Positions 52,971 to 61,727 of a stretch of 64,000 nt of DNA are shown here, piece by piece. A model generated the notes under the pieces. It was not told where the DNA came from and made no database searches. It saw nothing but the letters and a program-made list of their open reading frames with translations. Position numbers and translations under genes: made by a program. This DNA comes from JADGHX01 sp035760965 (GTDB lineage Bacteria > Pseudomonadota > Gammaproteobacteria > Steroidobacterales > Steroidobacteraceae): the NCBI GenBank assembly GCA_035760965.1, contig DASTRY010000041.1, positions 1-64,000 of the forward strand. The letters run 5' to 3'. The first letter of the stretch is position 1. Every line of letters starts with the position of its first letter.

Positions 52971-54158
52971 ATGCAAATTTTGTTCTGCAATTACGAGTAT
53001 CCGCCTATTGGTGGCGGCGGCGGCGTGGTGATGGCCGCCATGGCCACCGAGCTCGCGCGCCGCGGCCACGACATCACCGTGCTGACCTCGCGGGCGTTCG
53101 GATTGCCGGCGGATAGTATCGAGGACGGCGTCCGCGTCGTCCGCGTGCCGGTGTTCTTTCGGCGCCAGCTCGCCGTCGCAAACATCCCGTCGATGGCCGC
53201 GTACTTGCCGATGGGGTTCTGGCGCGGGCTCAAGCTCGGGCGGCGCCGTCCGTTCGACATCATCAATACGCACTTCGTCGTGCCGAGCGGCCCGCTCGGC
53301 ATGTGGCTCTCGCGCCGCCTGCAGATTCCGAACGTGCTGTCGGTGCACGGCGGCGACCTCTACGATCCCTCGAAGCCCACCTCGCCGCATCGGCACGGAT
53401 TCCTGCGTTCGCCGATCGCGAACATGCTCACGCGTGCGGACGCGGTGGTTGCGCAATCGCGCGATACGGCAGCCAATGTGGCGCGCATCTACGGCGTCGA
53501 ACGTCCGGTCGAGCTGGTGCCGCTCGGCATCGCGCGGCCGCCCGCGAAAGTCGTGGCCCACCGTGCTCTCTTCGGCATCCCCGAAGACGCGTTCGTCATG
53601 ACCACCGTCGGTCGACTCGTTGCACGCAAGGCCACTCCCGACCTGGTGCAGGTGCTCGCCGCGGCGAAACGGCGCGACATGTACCTGCTCATCGTCGGAG
53701 ACGGGCCGGACGCGGCGGAGATTCGGCGCGCCGCCACGGAGCTCGGCGTGGCGGCGCGCGTCAAGCTCCTCGGCCATGTCACCGAGCGCCAGAAATATGC
53801 GGCGCTGAGCGTCAGCGACATCTTCGTCTCGACGAGCCAGCACGAGGGCTTCGGCCTCGTGTTCCTCGAAGCGATGGCATTCGGGCTGCCGATCGCGTGC
53901 TACGACCGCGGCGGCCAGGTGGATTTCCTGTCGACGCCTGAAACCGGTGCGGTCGTGCGACTCAATGATCTCCCGGCGTTCACGCGCGCCGTGCTCGATC
54001 TGCACGCTTCTCCGGAGCGACGTGCCGAGATTCGCCGGCACAATCTCGCGGCGGTCGAGACCTACTTCATCGATCGCTGCGCCCGGCGCTACGAAGCGAT
54101 CTTCGAGCGCGCGATCCTGGCGCGTGCCGGCGCCCTCGAACCGGTGCGGCAGAAGTAG
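52971..54158 (+). CDS. Glycosyltransferase family 4
   Basis: GT-B glycosyltransferase of 395 residues from ATG 52971, where the fold begins (MQILFCNYEYPPIGGGGGVV; the Gly-rich loop is the family N-terminal motif). The C-terminal nucleotide-sugar site has TVGRLVARKATPDLVQVLA and the E-x7-E motif in STSQHEGFGLVFLEAMAFGLP. It transfers a sugar from a nucleotide donor to the lipid-linked repeat unit at the cytoplasmic face of the inner membrane. Preceded by a sigma-54 promoter and followed after 6 bases by the asparagine-synthase-like gene. Confidence 0.93.
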   Translation: MQILFCNYEYPPIGGGGGVVMAAMATELARRGHDITVLTSRAFGLPADSIEDGVRVVRVPVFFRRQLAVANIPSMAAYLPMGFWRGLKLGRRRPFDIINTHFVVPSGPLGMWLSRRLQIPNVLSVHGGDLYDPSKPTSPHRHGFLRSPIANMLTRADAVVAQSRDTAANVARIYGVERPVELVPLGIARPPAKVVAHRALFGIPEDAFVMTTVGRLVARKATPDLVQVLAAAKRRDMYLLIVGDGPDAAEIRRAATELGVAARVKLLGHVTERQKYAALSVSDIFVSTSQHEGFGLVFLEAMAFGLPIACYDRGGQVDFLSTPETGAVVRLNDLPAFTRAVLDLHASPERRAEIRRHNLAAVETYFIDRCARRYEAIFERAILARAGALEPVRQK

Positions 54159-54164
54159 CACGAG

Positions 54165-55949
54165 ATGGGCGGGATCGTAGGTCTCATCGGCGACGGCACT
54201 GTCGCCGAGCTGGAAAGCATGGCTGCGCGCATGCCTTACCGTGGCAGCGTGCGCACGTGGAGCCCCGCTCCTCGCGTTCTTCTCGGCGAGCTGGCACTGG
54301 GTGACGCGCGCAGTCCCGTCGCAAGCGCAGGATGCTTCGCGTTCGATACGGCCGGTGAGACCACTTCGCGCGACGAGATCGAGCGCATCCTGCAGAAGCG
54401 CGGCCCCGCCGGCGCCGTGGCGATCCGGGGCTTCTTCGCGATCGCATGGTGGGACGACGCGAGCCGCTCGCTGCGATTGATCTGCGATCGGCATGGCTAC
54501 AAGACGCTGTACATCGCCCGGCTGCCGGGCCGCATCGCCCTCGCGTCGGACCTGAAAGCACTGCTCGCCTTGGCCGACGTGGAGGCCAGCGTCGATCGCG
54601 ACGTGCTGCAAATGTATCTGCGTTCGCGCTCGTTTCCCGCAGAGCGCAGCCTGCTCGCGAGCGCGCAGCCGATCGGTGGCGCAAATGTGTGGACGCTCGA
54701 ACTGAACGGCGATCTGCGCTGCACGCCGTATTGGACGCCGGTCCGGCGCGTCATGCCCGGCCGCTCGTTCGACGCCGCGGCGCTCGAGCTGCGCGGCATC
54801 CTGGAGCAGGTTCTGCATCGACAGCTCGCCGGCCGTGAGCGGATCGCGCTCGCGCTGAGCGGGGGACTCGATTCGGCATCCGTGCTCGCGATGGCTCGCC
54901 GCGTGCGGCCGGACTTGCACATCACCACCTACACGGTCGGTCACGGTCGAGACGATCCCGAGATCGTGCGGGCGCGCGAAGCCGCCGCTCACTACGGGAC
55001 CGAGCATCACGAATGCTTTCTGCCGCCCGAGAAAGTGCCCGCGGAGATGCGGCGCCTCGTCGCGCTCACCGAGGACCTGACCGGCCGCGAGGAGGCGGCT
55101 CTGCAGCAGGTGCTCGCGGGCGAGATGTCGCTGCGCGAGCGCGAGTACCTCGTCGGGCACGGCGCCGATGTCGCATTCGCCGGGATGCCCCGCCATCGCC
55201 TGATGTGGCTGCGCGATCGCTGTCCGCCGCCGCTGCGCGCCGCGCTCGATGAGGTGTTCGTCTACACGCAGCGTCGCGAGGAACCACGATCGTGGCTCGG
55301 TCGCCGTCTCGCGAGTCTCGCCTTTCGCGGGGATCGGCCGGCCATGCCGTCCGTGACGCACGCGAACGAGATCCCCGCGAACATGAATTACGCGAGCCTC
55401 GACGAATACTGCTGCTCGACGATCGCGTGGATCGAAGGCATGCGCTTCCACGAACCGGTCGAGATGGAAGGCGACGTCACGATGATCGCGCCCTTCTTCG
55501 ATCCCGCGGTGGTCGCCTTCGCGCTGAGCTGCCCGACGCGCTTCCTCATCGATGCGCGCAAGCAGAAGCGCGTGCTGCGGGCCGCGATGCGCGGCGTGTT
55601 GCCGCCGTCGATCTCCGAGCGCGGCAAGCTCATCCAGCGGATGAAGCACGACACGGAGCTCTCGGACGTGCTCGACGACTTCGCCGCGCAGATTCACTTG
55701 CGTGATTCGCTCGCTGCGCGAGGGCTGGTCGCCGCCGAATATCTGGCGACACTGCAGAAGCGCCCGCACGCGACGCCCTACTCGTCCGAGCGCCTGCACA
55801 TCCTGTGGGCGGCCATCTCGGCGGAGCTGTGGTTGCGTCATTTCATCGATCGCCGCGGCGCCCCCGAGGGCTCGCGCGCAGCCAGCGCGCGCCAGCCGAT
55901 CAACGTGCCGGCGACGGCAAGCGCCAACCAGCCGGCGCCCATTCCGTAA
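54165..55949 (+). CDS. Asparagine-synthase-like protein lacking the glutaminase cysteine
   Basis: AsnB-type protein of 594 residues. Its N-terminus reads MGGIVG where active glutamine-hydrolysing enzymes have MCGIVG, so the nucleophilic Cys2 is Gly. Other glutaminase landmarks are also weak (RGSVRTW in place of RGPD). The synthetase domain is intact: PP-loop ALSGGLDSASVLAMARR (232-237), then YLVGHGADVAFAG and PFFDPAVVAFALS. It probably activates a carboxylate with ATP and amidates it from free ammonia or another amine, perhaps amidating a uronic acid of the polysaccharide. The last 37 residues are Ala/Pro-rich and overlap the flippase gene on the other strand by 112 bases. Confidence 0.87.
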   Translation: MGGIVGLIGDGTVAELESMAARMPYRGSVRTWSPAPRVLLGELALGDARSPVASAGCFAFDTAGETTSRDEIERILQKRGPAGAVAIRGFFAIAWWDDASRSLRLICDRHGYKTLYIARLPGRIALASDLKALLALADVEASVDRDVLQMYLRSRSFPAERSLLASAQPIGGANVWTLELNGDLRCTPYWTPVRRVMPGRSFDAAALELRGILEQVLHRQLAGRERIALALSGGLDSASVLAMARRVRPDLHITTYTVGHGRDDPEIVRAREAAAHYGTEHHECFLPPEKVPAEMRRLVALTEDLTGREEAALQQVLAGEMSLREREYLVGHGADVAFAGMPRHRLMWLRDRCPPPLRAALDEVFVYTQRREEPRSWLGRRLASLAFRGDRPAMPSVTHANEIPANMNYASLDEYCCSTIAWIEGMRFHEPVEMEGDVTMIAPFFDPAVVAFALSCPTRFLIDARKQKRVLRAAMRGVLPPSISERGKLIQRMKHDTELSDVLDDFAAQIHLRDSLAARGLVAAEYLATLQKRPHATPYSSERLHILWAAISAELWLRHFIDRRGAPEGSRAASARQPINVPATASANQPAPIP

Positions 55950-57124
55950 ACGACGCCCGGCAGTCCAAAGCCGCGTGCCGCGAACGCGCCGGCCGCCGCG
56001 ATGATGAGCGCAAGCCAGCCGTAGAGATTCAGACGCGCGAGCTGCTGCGCGCTGCCGAGCGCCGACACGACGGCGCCCGACACTCCGCTCCACACGCGCA
56101 CGAAACCGACGAGGACGAGCGCGTACAGCAGCGTCATCGAGAAGGAGTAGCGAGTATCGAGCACCGCACCGAGCAACCATGGCGTCAGCACGAGGACGGC
56201 GACTGCCGCGAGCACAGAGAGCACCGTCACGACGGCGACTTCGTGCCGGACCAGGCGCAGGATGGCGGTGCGGCTTTCGCACGCACGTAGGCGCGGTAGC
56301 AGCGCAAAGCCGAGGCCGGTTTGCAGCATGCGAAACGGCGATGCGGCAATCGACGAGACGACCGAGTACACGGCGAGATCGCGAATCGAGAGTGCGCGCG
56401 GAATGAGCAGGCGGTCGAGCTGAAACAGCGCGCCCACCGCAAGTTGCAACCCGACCGCGGCGAGGCCTTCGTACCAGAGCGTGCGCGCGGCAGCGTGCGG
56501 CTCCGCCCCGCCGGTCGCGACCCGCGCTACGAACCCCTTGAACCAGCCGAGCGTCGCCATCGCGATGTAGCCGGCCGCGACCGTGAGTGCGACCGGGAGC
56601 GCCGTCAATCGATCCGCAAACAGCACCACCGGCACGGCGACGAGCACGATCCAGTTGTGGATCAGAATGAGAAAGAGCGAAAAACCGAACCGACTGCGCG
56701 ACTGAAAAAACGCACCGCCGACCCGGTTCACCGCCGCGACGATCACCGTGAGCGCCAGCACTCCCGCGAGCGTCGCGCCGAGCCCGTAAAAGCGCCAGGC
56801 GACGAGCGCAAGCACCGCGCCGACGCACGCACTGGTGAGACTGACGCGGCCCAGGAGCGAAGCGTGTGCGCTCAGACGATGGCGATTGACGACGGTCTCC
56901 ATGCCGAGCGGCCCCGTCACGATGCCGATCTGCACGAGCGCGAGGAATAGCGCGACGCGCCCGTACTCGTCTTCGGGCAGCACACGCGCGAGCAGCAGAT
57001 TGCCGGCGGCGAACCCCACGCCACCCACCGCGAACGAGACCGCCGACCACAAGGCCGGCGAGCGCCACAAGTGTCCGAGTCGCGCGCGGAGCGTCCGCTC
57101 GCGGCTCGCGACGATTGCCTCCAA
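55838..57124 (-). CDS. Wzx-like polysaccharide flippase
   Basis: Membrane protein of 428 residues with about 12 helices of the polysaccharide-biosynthesis/MOP superfamily. Marks include AVSFAVGGVGFAAGNLLLARVLPEDEYGRVALFLALVQIG at the start (shape typical of Wzx), QLDRLLIPRALS in the middle and paired C-terminal helices. It would move lipid-linked repeat units across the inner membrane. It is the last gene of the minus-strand exopolysaccharide operon, 10 bases after the CpsD-type kinase gene. Its 3' end overlaps the asparagine-synthase-like gene antisense by 112 bases. Confidence 0.88.
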   Translation of the reverse strand: MEAIVASRERTLRARLGHLWRSPALWSAVSFAVGGVGFAAGNLLLARVLPEDEYGRVALFLALVQIGIVTGPLGMETVVNRHRLSAHASLLGRVSLTSACVGAVLALVAWRFYGLGATLAGVLALTVIVAAVNRVGGAFFQSRSRFGFSLFLILIHNWIVLVAVPVVLFADRLTALPVALTVAAGYIAMATLGWFKGFVARVATGGAEPHAAARTLWYEGLAAVGLQLAVGALFQLDRLLIPRALSIRDLAVYSVVSSIAASPFRMLQTGLGFALLPRLRACESRTAILRLVRHEVAVVTVLSVLAAVAVLVLTPWLLGAVLDTRYSFSMTLLYALVLVGFVRVWSGVSGAVVSALGSAQQLARLNLYGWLALIIAAAGAFAARGFGLPGVVYGMGAGWLALAVAGTLIGWRALAAREPSGAPRRSMK

Positions 57125-57134
57125 GGGACCGCCG

Positions 57135-57953
57135 TCAGTAGTACGGACTGTCGTTGTGCTCGGTCGAACGGTTCAGGACCACCCCGATGACATTCATCTC
57201 GGCAAGCATCTCCTTGGCGTTCGACATCGTCCGACGCGCCGTGTGGCCTTGCGAGACGACGAGCAGATGGCTGTCCGCGCGGGGTCCGAAGGCGAGCACG
57301 TCGTCCGTTGCGAGGAGCGGCGGCATGTCGAACACGATCACGCGTCGCGGGGTCTCGTCGATCAGCGTCTGCACGAACTCGCCCATGCGCGGCGACGTCA
57401 GGAACTCCGACGAGTTCTCAGCGCGGCGCACGTTCGGGATCACCGCGAGACGGCGCACGCCGATATCGTAGATGCACTGGTCGAGCTCGCACTGCCCGGT
57501 CAGATAGTCCGTGAGCCCGTAGTCGACGTTCATGCCGAGGTAGCCCCCGACCTGCGAGCGCTGCAAGTCGAGGTCCACGAGGAACACCCACGTGTTCACT
57601 TCCTGCGCGAGCGCGAGAGCGAGGTTGATCGCGGTGAGACTCTTGCCCTCGCCGGCGCTCGTGCCCGTGATGCCGACCGAGCGCCAGTTGTTGGCCGCCA
57701 GGCGATGCAACACGCGCGTGCGCAGGATCTTGTACGCACGCGTGACGGTGACGTCGGAGACCCCGAGCAGGACGTGATTGCGCTCGATGACCTCCGGGTC
57801 GGTGGCGGCCGCACGGAAGTGGCGCGCCGGCACTTCCGGACCTACGACCGAGGGCACGCGCGTGCCCCAGCTCGAGGCGACGAAGTTGCTCCGGGAGCGC
57901 TGCTGCTGTTGTTGTTGCGCCGACTTACGCAGCGCGTCCTCGATTACGCTCAT
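57135..57953 (-). CDS. CpsD/CapB-type tyrosine autokinase
   Basis: BY-kinase-like ATPase of 272 residues, overlapping the Wzz gene by ATGA. It has an N-terminal helix MSVIEDALRKSA with a run of six Gln, the Walker A variant GTSAGEGKS, Walker A' VFLVDLDLQRSQVG and Walker B RVIVFDMPPLLATDDV. It ends in SPYY, only two C-terminal tyrosines against the longer clusters of Wzc/CpsD. It phosphorylates itself on tyrosine and, with the Wzz/GumC partner encoded just upstream, controls chain length and export. The form resembles the autokinases of exosortase-linked exopolysaccharide loci. Confidence 0.9.
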   Translation of the reverse strand: MSVIEDALRKSAQQQQQQRSRSNFVASSWGTRVPSVVGPEVPARHFRAAATDPEVIERNHVLLGVSDVTVTRAYKILRTRVLHRLAANNWRSVGITGTSAGEGKSLTAINLALALAQEVNTWVFLVDLDLQRSQVGGYLGMNVDYGLTDYLTGQCELDQCIYDIGVRRLAVIPNVRRAENSSEFLTSPRMGEFVQTLIDETPRRVIVFDMPPLLATDDVLAFGPRADSHLLVVSQGHTARRTMSNAKEMLAEMNVIGVVLNRSTEHNDSPYY

Positions 57954-59611
57954 GTCATGAAGCTCCGCAGTGTCATCACCACGATCACTGATCCGAATAC
58001 GGTGCACGCGGCGAGCAGCCCCACTTTCAGGCGCTGCCGGCGAATCGCGCTCGCATCGAGGATCTCCGGGATGACAGCAAGCGGCGATACCGCGAGCACC
58101 CGACGCACGTCACGGCTGCCGCGCACTGTCTGGTCCATGGCTTCGGCGATCACCACCGCGGCCAACGCGAAGAGGAATGCAAGGATGATGCCGCCCGCCG
58201 CGATGATCGCGCGCTTGGGCTTGGCGGGGTCGACCGGCATCGGTGCCGGTTGCACGATGCGGAGCTCATCGCTGCGGCCGCCCGCAATGGCGGCGGCGGT
58301 CAGCTCGGCATCCATGCGGCTCTTCAGGAGCTCATCGTATTTGTTGCGAGCCAGCTGGAGGTCGCGCGTCAGGCTCTGATATTCGCGCTCGACCATCGGC
58401 GTCATCTCGACCCGCTTCTCGAGCTGCGCGAGCTTGGCGCGCAGCTCGTTGCCGCGCGCCGTCAAGGCCGCGATCTGGGTATCGATGCCGTTCATCTGCG
58501 TCTGCAGCTGCACCACGGTCTGCGTCGGGCGGAGCGTCGAATCGGCCTTCTCGCCGCGCGCGATGCGCTCCTTGAGGTTCGCAATCGTGCGCTCGATTCG
58601 CTTCACGTCGGGGTGATCTTCGCTGTAGCGCTGGCGCGTTTCCGCCAGGATCGCCTGCTGCGCTTCCAGCTGCTGCGGCAGGCTCATGTCTTCGATCGCC
58701 GGACCGCCGCGGCGCAAGCTCTCGAGCTGGCGGCGCAGGTTGATGAGGTCCGGGTGATCCGGGTCGTAGATCGCGGACTTCTGCGCGTACTCGGCCTCGA
58801 GCTGGTTCAGCAGCGTCACATCCGGCGAGGTGTTGCGCGCCTGATCGAGCTGCTGCGCGAGAAAGATCTTGTTCTGGCGCAGCTGCGAGAGCTGCGATTC
58901 GATGTTGTCGAGATCGCGCTCGACCCGGTCCATCACGTTCAGGTTGACGTCGGTGAGCTCGGGCAGCTGGCCGAAGTTCTTGGCCTTGAAGTCGGCGAGG
59001 CGGGCTTCGAGATCGGCGATCTGCTTGCTGTAGCGCTCGCCCTCGGCCGTGTAGAAGGTCGCGGACGACAGCGCGCGCTGCTTGAGGTTGTTGCGGCTCT
59101 CATCGAGAAAGGCCTCGGTCAGCCAGCGCGCGGCATCCTGCGATTCCTTCGGGTCGCGGCTCAGATAGCCGACGGTGAACGCCGAGATGATCTCGCGCTG
59201 GCGCCCGCTATCGGGATCGAGCACCGATTCCCGCACCGTGTCGACCTTCGTGTTGTCGGCGATGCGCGCGAGATAGTCCTCCATTGCCTCGCCCTCGAGC
59301 CGCTTCGGCGCACCGGGCAGGCCGATGCGCTTCTTCAGCGAGCGCGAATCGAGCACGGCGTCGGTGAGGTTCGAGACGTATTGGTCGTAGTACGCCTTCT
59401 CATGGGTCGGCTTGTCCGTCGGCAACGACCCGGAGACGGGCGCGTTCTCGAACGAGATGAGCGCCTTCGAGAGGTACTGATCGGGCAGGCCCAAGGCGAG
59501 CGCCGTCGTCAGCACGGCGATCGGCAGGGCGACGAAGGCGAGCAACATCCGCCTGCGCTTCAGCGCAGCGATGTAGTCGGAGATGTCGGCGGTGAATTGC
59601 TGCTGTTCCAT
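57950..59611 (-). CDS. Wzz/GumC-type chain-length determinant
   Basis: Polysaccharide co-polymerase of 553 residues from ATG 59611 (a much longer open frame upstream is not coding). Membrane helix 1 is at 22-41. Then a Wzz domain and long periplasmic coiled coils (about 190-440) with many Gln/Arg/Glu heptads follow. A second helix is IIAAGGIILAFLFALAAVV and a third, LLAACTVFGSVIVV, lies near the C-terminus. It sets polymer length and bridges to the outer-membrane exporter. The kinase is a separate gene overlapping by four bases, as in Gram-positive-like CpsC/D and exosortase-linked loci. Confidence 0.9.
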   Translation of the reverse strand: MEQQQFTADISDYIAALKRRRMLLAFVALPIAVLTTALALGLPDQYLSKALISFENAPVSGSLPTDKPTHEKAYYDQYVSNLTDAVLDSRSLKKRIGLPGAPKRLEGEAMEDYLARIADNTKVDTVRESVLDPDSGRQREIISAFTVGYLSRDPKESQDAARWLTEAFLDESRNNLKQRALSSATFYTAEGERYSKQIADLEARLADFKAKNFGQLPELTDVNLNVMDRVERDLDNIESQLSQLRQNKIFLAQQLDQARNTSPDVTLLNQLEAEYAQKSAIYDPDHPDLINLRRQLESLRRGGPAIEDMSLPQQLEAQQAILAETRQRYSEDHPDVKRIERTIANLKERIARGEKADSTLRPTQTVVQLQTQMNGIDTQIAALTARGNELRAKLAQLEKRVEMTPMVEREYQSLTRDLQLARNKYDELLKSRMDAELTAAAIAGGRSDELRIVQPAPMPVDPAKPKRAIIAAGGIILAFLFALAAVVIAEAMDQTVRGSRDVRRVLAVSPLAVIPEILDASAIRRQRLKVGLLAACTVFGSVIVVMTLRSFMT

Positions 59612-59643
59612 GGGATCCTGCGGCGGCGAGCTTGCGAATCGGA

Positions 59644-60867
59644 CTACTTCTCCAGGCGGCGCGGCTCGTACACGACCGAGAGCGTCACGCCGTTGGAGAC
59701 CGCATCGTTGGGCTGAAACTGGAACTTCTGCCATGTGTAGTCGTAGGCGCCGTGAATCGAGAATTGGCGGCTGGCGCGCCACTCGAAGCTGATCGTGCCC
59801 GCGGCGTACTTGCGGTCGCGCACCGCGCTCACGTCGTTCGTGAGACCGGTCGTGCGAATGCCGCGCACCGCCAGATCTCCCGAGAAGCGCGGATCGAACT
59901 GGTGCGTCAGGCGAAAGCGGGCCTCGTCGCGGTTCACGACGGCGCCGACCGAGCTCGGCGAGGAGCTGCGGAGGAAGTCCAACACGATTTGCGTCGTCTG
60001 CAGGCTCCACGCGACGCCGACGCCCCCGTCGAAGCTCGTTTCCGAAACGCCCGGGGCCGTGGCGTTCGCATCGCGCGTCGAGTGCGCGGCACCGCCGCGC
60101 ACGTAGAAGCTCGTAATCTGCGTCGTCGAGGTGCGGTACTCGACCGTTGCGCTGGTCGTATCGGTGTTCGGCGTCGAGTTGTCCGGGTCGTAGACCTGTT
60201 GCGCAACCCGGAACCACAGGGTCGAGCGCTGCGTGGTGTTGAAGAGAATGCCGACGGAGCCGACGCCCGTGCGATAGCTCGTCTGCTCGAAGAAGTCGTT
60301 GCGGTCGTACTTCGCGTCGACGTACTGCAGGTCGCCCGTCAAGTGCCGCCGCTCGGTCCAATCCCACACGAGCGAGGGCTCCGCCACGATGAGCCGGCGG
60401 CGGTTGCGGAAGGTCACGCGGCCGTTGTCGCCGCTCGTCGGCTGCCCGAGCTCCAGGCCCGGGAAGTCCGCGGCCGGCAGCTCGGAGGAGACGACACTCT
60501 CGTCCGCGAAGCGCGCTTCGAATTTCGAGTCGAGCCGCTGCGTCTTCTTCTCGGCAATGCCATCGAGGTAATACTCCGTGGCCTCTTCCGAGGAGACATC
60601 GAAGAACGTCGAGTGAATGCGTGGCGTCAGGCCGAACGTCGTCGTCTGCGTGTCCCGATGCATGTTGAGCGCCGCATCGAGCGCGCCGCCCTTCACCTCG
60701 ATCTCCTGTCCGCGTTGATCGGTGAGCCGATAGTTGTCGTCGTACACAGCCGCAACCTCGACGCGCGGATCGAAGATCCATGCCTGCGCGTGCGCGGCAC
60801 TCGCCGCGCACGCGAACGCCACCGCCCCGGCGACCGGCCTCACGGACTTACGGAACGACGACGACAT
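59644..60867 (-). CDS. Outer-membrane beta-barrel protein of the EPS locus
   Basis: Exported protein of 407 residues from ATG 60867, overlapping the Wza-like gene by 20 bases. The signal peptide ends ASAAHAQ. The rest is alternating beta strands ending YEPRRLEK, with repeated aromatic strand ends. It resembles the outer-membrane proteins found next to tyrosine autokinase and chain-length genes in exosortase (PEP-CTERM) type exopolysaccharide loci. Its probable role is in the polysaccharide secretion pore or anchoring. No enzymatic motif is visible. Confidence 0.82.
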   Translation of the reverse strand: MSSSFRKSVRPVAGAVAFACAASAAHAQAWIFDPRVEVAAVYDDNYRLTDQRGQEIEVKGGALDAALNMHRDTQTTTFGLTPRIHSTFFDVSSEEATEYYLDGIAEKKTQRLDSKFEARFADESVVSSELPAADFPGLELGQPTSGDNGRVTFRNRRRLIVAEPSLVWDWTERRHLTGDLQYVDAKYDRNDFFEQTSYRTGVGSVGILFNTTQRSTLWFRVAQQVYDPDNSTPNTDTTSATVEYRTSTTQITSFYVRGGAAHSTRDANATAPGVSETSFDGGVGVAWSLQTTQIVLDFLRSSSPSSVGAVVNRDEARFRLTHQFDPRFSGDLAVRGIRTTGLTNDVSAVRDRKYAAGTISFEWRASRQFSIHGAYDYTWQKFQFQPNDAVSNGVTLSVVYEPRRLEK

Positions 60868-61462
60868 CGCCCGCCTGCAGCATGATGTTTTGCTGGAGAT
60901 TGCGTCCGCGCGAGACATCACCGTACTTGAACGGCAGGGCCTGCTGGCCGTTTTCCGTGCGCCGCAGGATCACGATGTCGCCGAGCGCCGCGAACGGCGT
61001 CGTGCCGCCCGCCATGCTGAGCGCCTGCATGACATCGACGCGCGGATTCACCACGAACTCGCCGGGCTTGTTCACCTGACCGAGCACGTAGACCTTGTTG
61101 CCCTTCACTTCCTGAATCGAAACGGTCACGACCGGATCGGCGATGTACTTCTTCAGCCGGTTGGTGACGATGTCCTGCAGCTCGGTCACGGTCTTGCCGC
61201 GTGCATCGACCTGACCGCAGAGGGGGAACGAGAAGGTGCCGTCCGGACGCACGAGCACCGGCGCGGTGAGGTCCGGTTCCTTCCACACCGCGATCGAGAG
61301 CATGTCGCCCGGCTTCACGGTGTACACATCCTGGATCGGTGGCGCGGCTTGTGAAGTCGACGGAGTGGCTTTCGCCAACGTTTGTGCGGCGGCCAGGCCT
61401 GGTGCAACACAGGCGAGCAACAACACGAAAGCGGACGAGCCGCGGAATGAACGAATCGGCAT
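60848..61462 (-). CDS. Wza-like polysaccharide export protein
   Basis: Outer-membrane export protein of 204 residues. Signal peptide (VLLLACVAPGLAAAQ) without a lipobox Cys at the cleavage site. Poly_export domain: YTVKPGDMLSIAVWKEPDLTAPVLVRPDG, FPLCGQVDARGKTV. Then an SLBB domain, VYVLGQVNKPGEFVVNPRVDVMQALSMAGG. It is shorter than Wza (379 residues), like EpsE/GumB-type exporters. First gene of the minus-strand operon (export, barrel, Wzz, CpsD, flippase). A sigma-54-like promoter lies 68-83 bases upstream. Confidence 0.93.
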   Translation of the reverse strand: MPIRSFRGSSAFVLLLACVAPGLAAAQTLAKATPSTSQAAPPIQDVYTVKPGDMLSIAVWKEPDLTAPVLVRPDGTFSFPLCGQVDARGKTVTELQDIVTNRLKKYIADPVVTVSIQEVKGNKVYVLGQVNKPGEFVVNPRVDVMQALSMAGGTTPFAALGDIVILRRTENGQQALPFKYGDVSRGRNLQQNIMLQAGDVVVVP

Positions 61463-61529
61463 TACGGAGTTCCTCCGTTGTTATCGATACGGCGAGCGCG
61501 AGCGCTGCGTTTACTGGTCAGAGCCGTTG

Positions 61530-61545
61530 AGCAATCTGCGTTCCC
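61530..61545 (-). promoter_or_regulatory. Sigma-54-like promoter of the EPS export operon
   Basis: Read on the minus strand: GGGAACGCAGATTGCT. It has the GG-N10-GC spacing, ACG in the -24 block and TTGC at -12. Predicted start about 61518, with the ATG at 61462. It points opposite to the sigma-54 promoter at 61671. Confidence 0.55.
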
Positions 61546-61670
61546 GAGCCTCCGCTCACGCTGCCCACGGCGGCGCGCCCGCCGTCCTGCGGCGCAAACT
61601 CCTGAAGGGGAAATTCTTTTTTTATGCGAACGAGCGTCAGCAAACGGAGTGCCGTGCGCGGGCCGGGGCG

Positions 61671-61686
61671 TGGCATGACGGTTGCA
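61671..61686 (+). promoter_or_regulatory. Sigma-54 promoter of the GT2 pair
   Basis: TGGCATGACGGTTGCA matches the consensus TGGCACG-N4-TTGCA with a single change. Predicted start about 61698; the GT2 gene starts at GTG 61728. Best of the four sites together with the one at 52916. Confidence 0.7.
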
Positions 61687-61727
61687 GGCGAGAGAGCGAT
61701 CCTGAGCCCCCATGCGAGAAGAACGCC

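Noticed and set aside
52905..57068. A 1387-codon minus-strand frame
   Set aside because: It lies antisense to the GT4 and asparagine-synthase-like genes and out of frame with the flippase, with no recognisable domain.
59612..60811. N-terminal extension of the Wzz/GumC frame to 953 codons
   Set aside because: The extra 400 codons overlap the beta-barrel gene in another frame and are not protein-like. The Wzz domain begins at the ATG at 59611.
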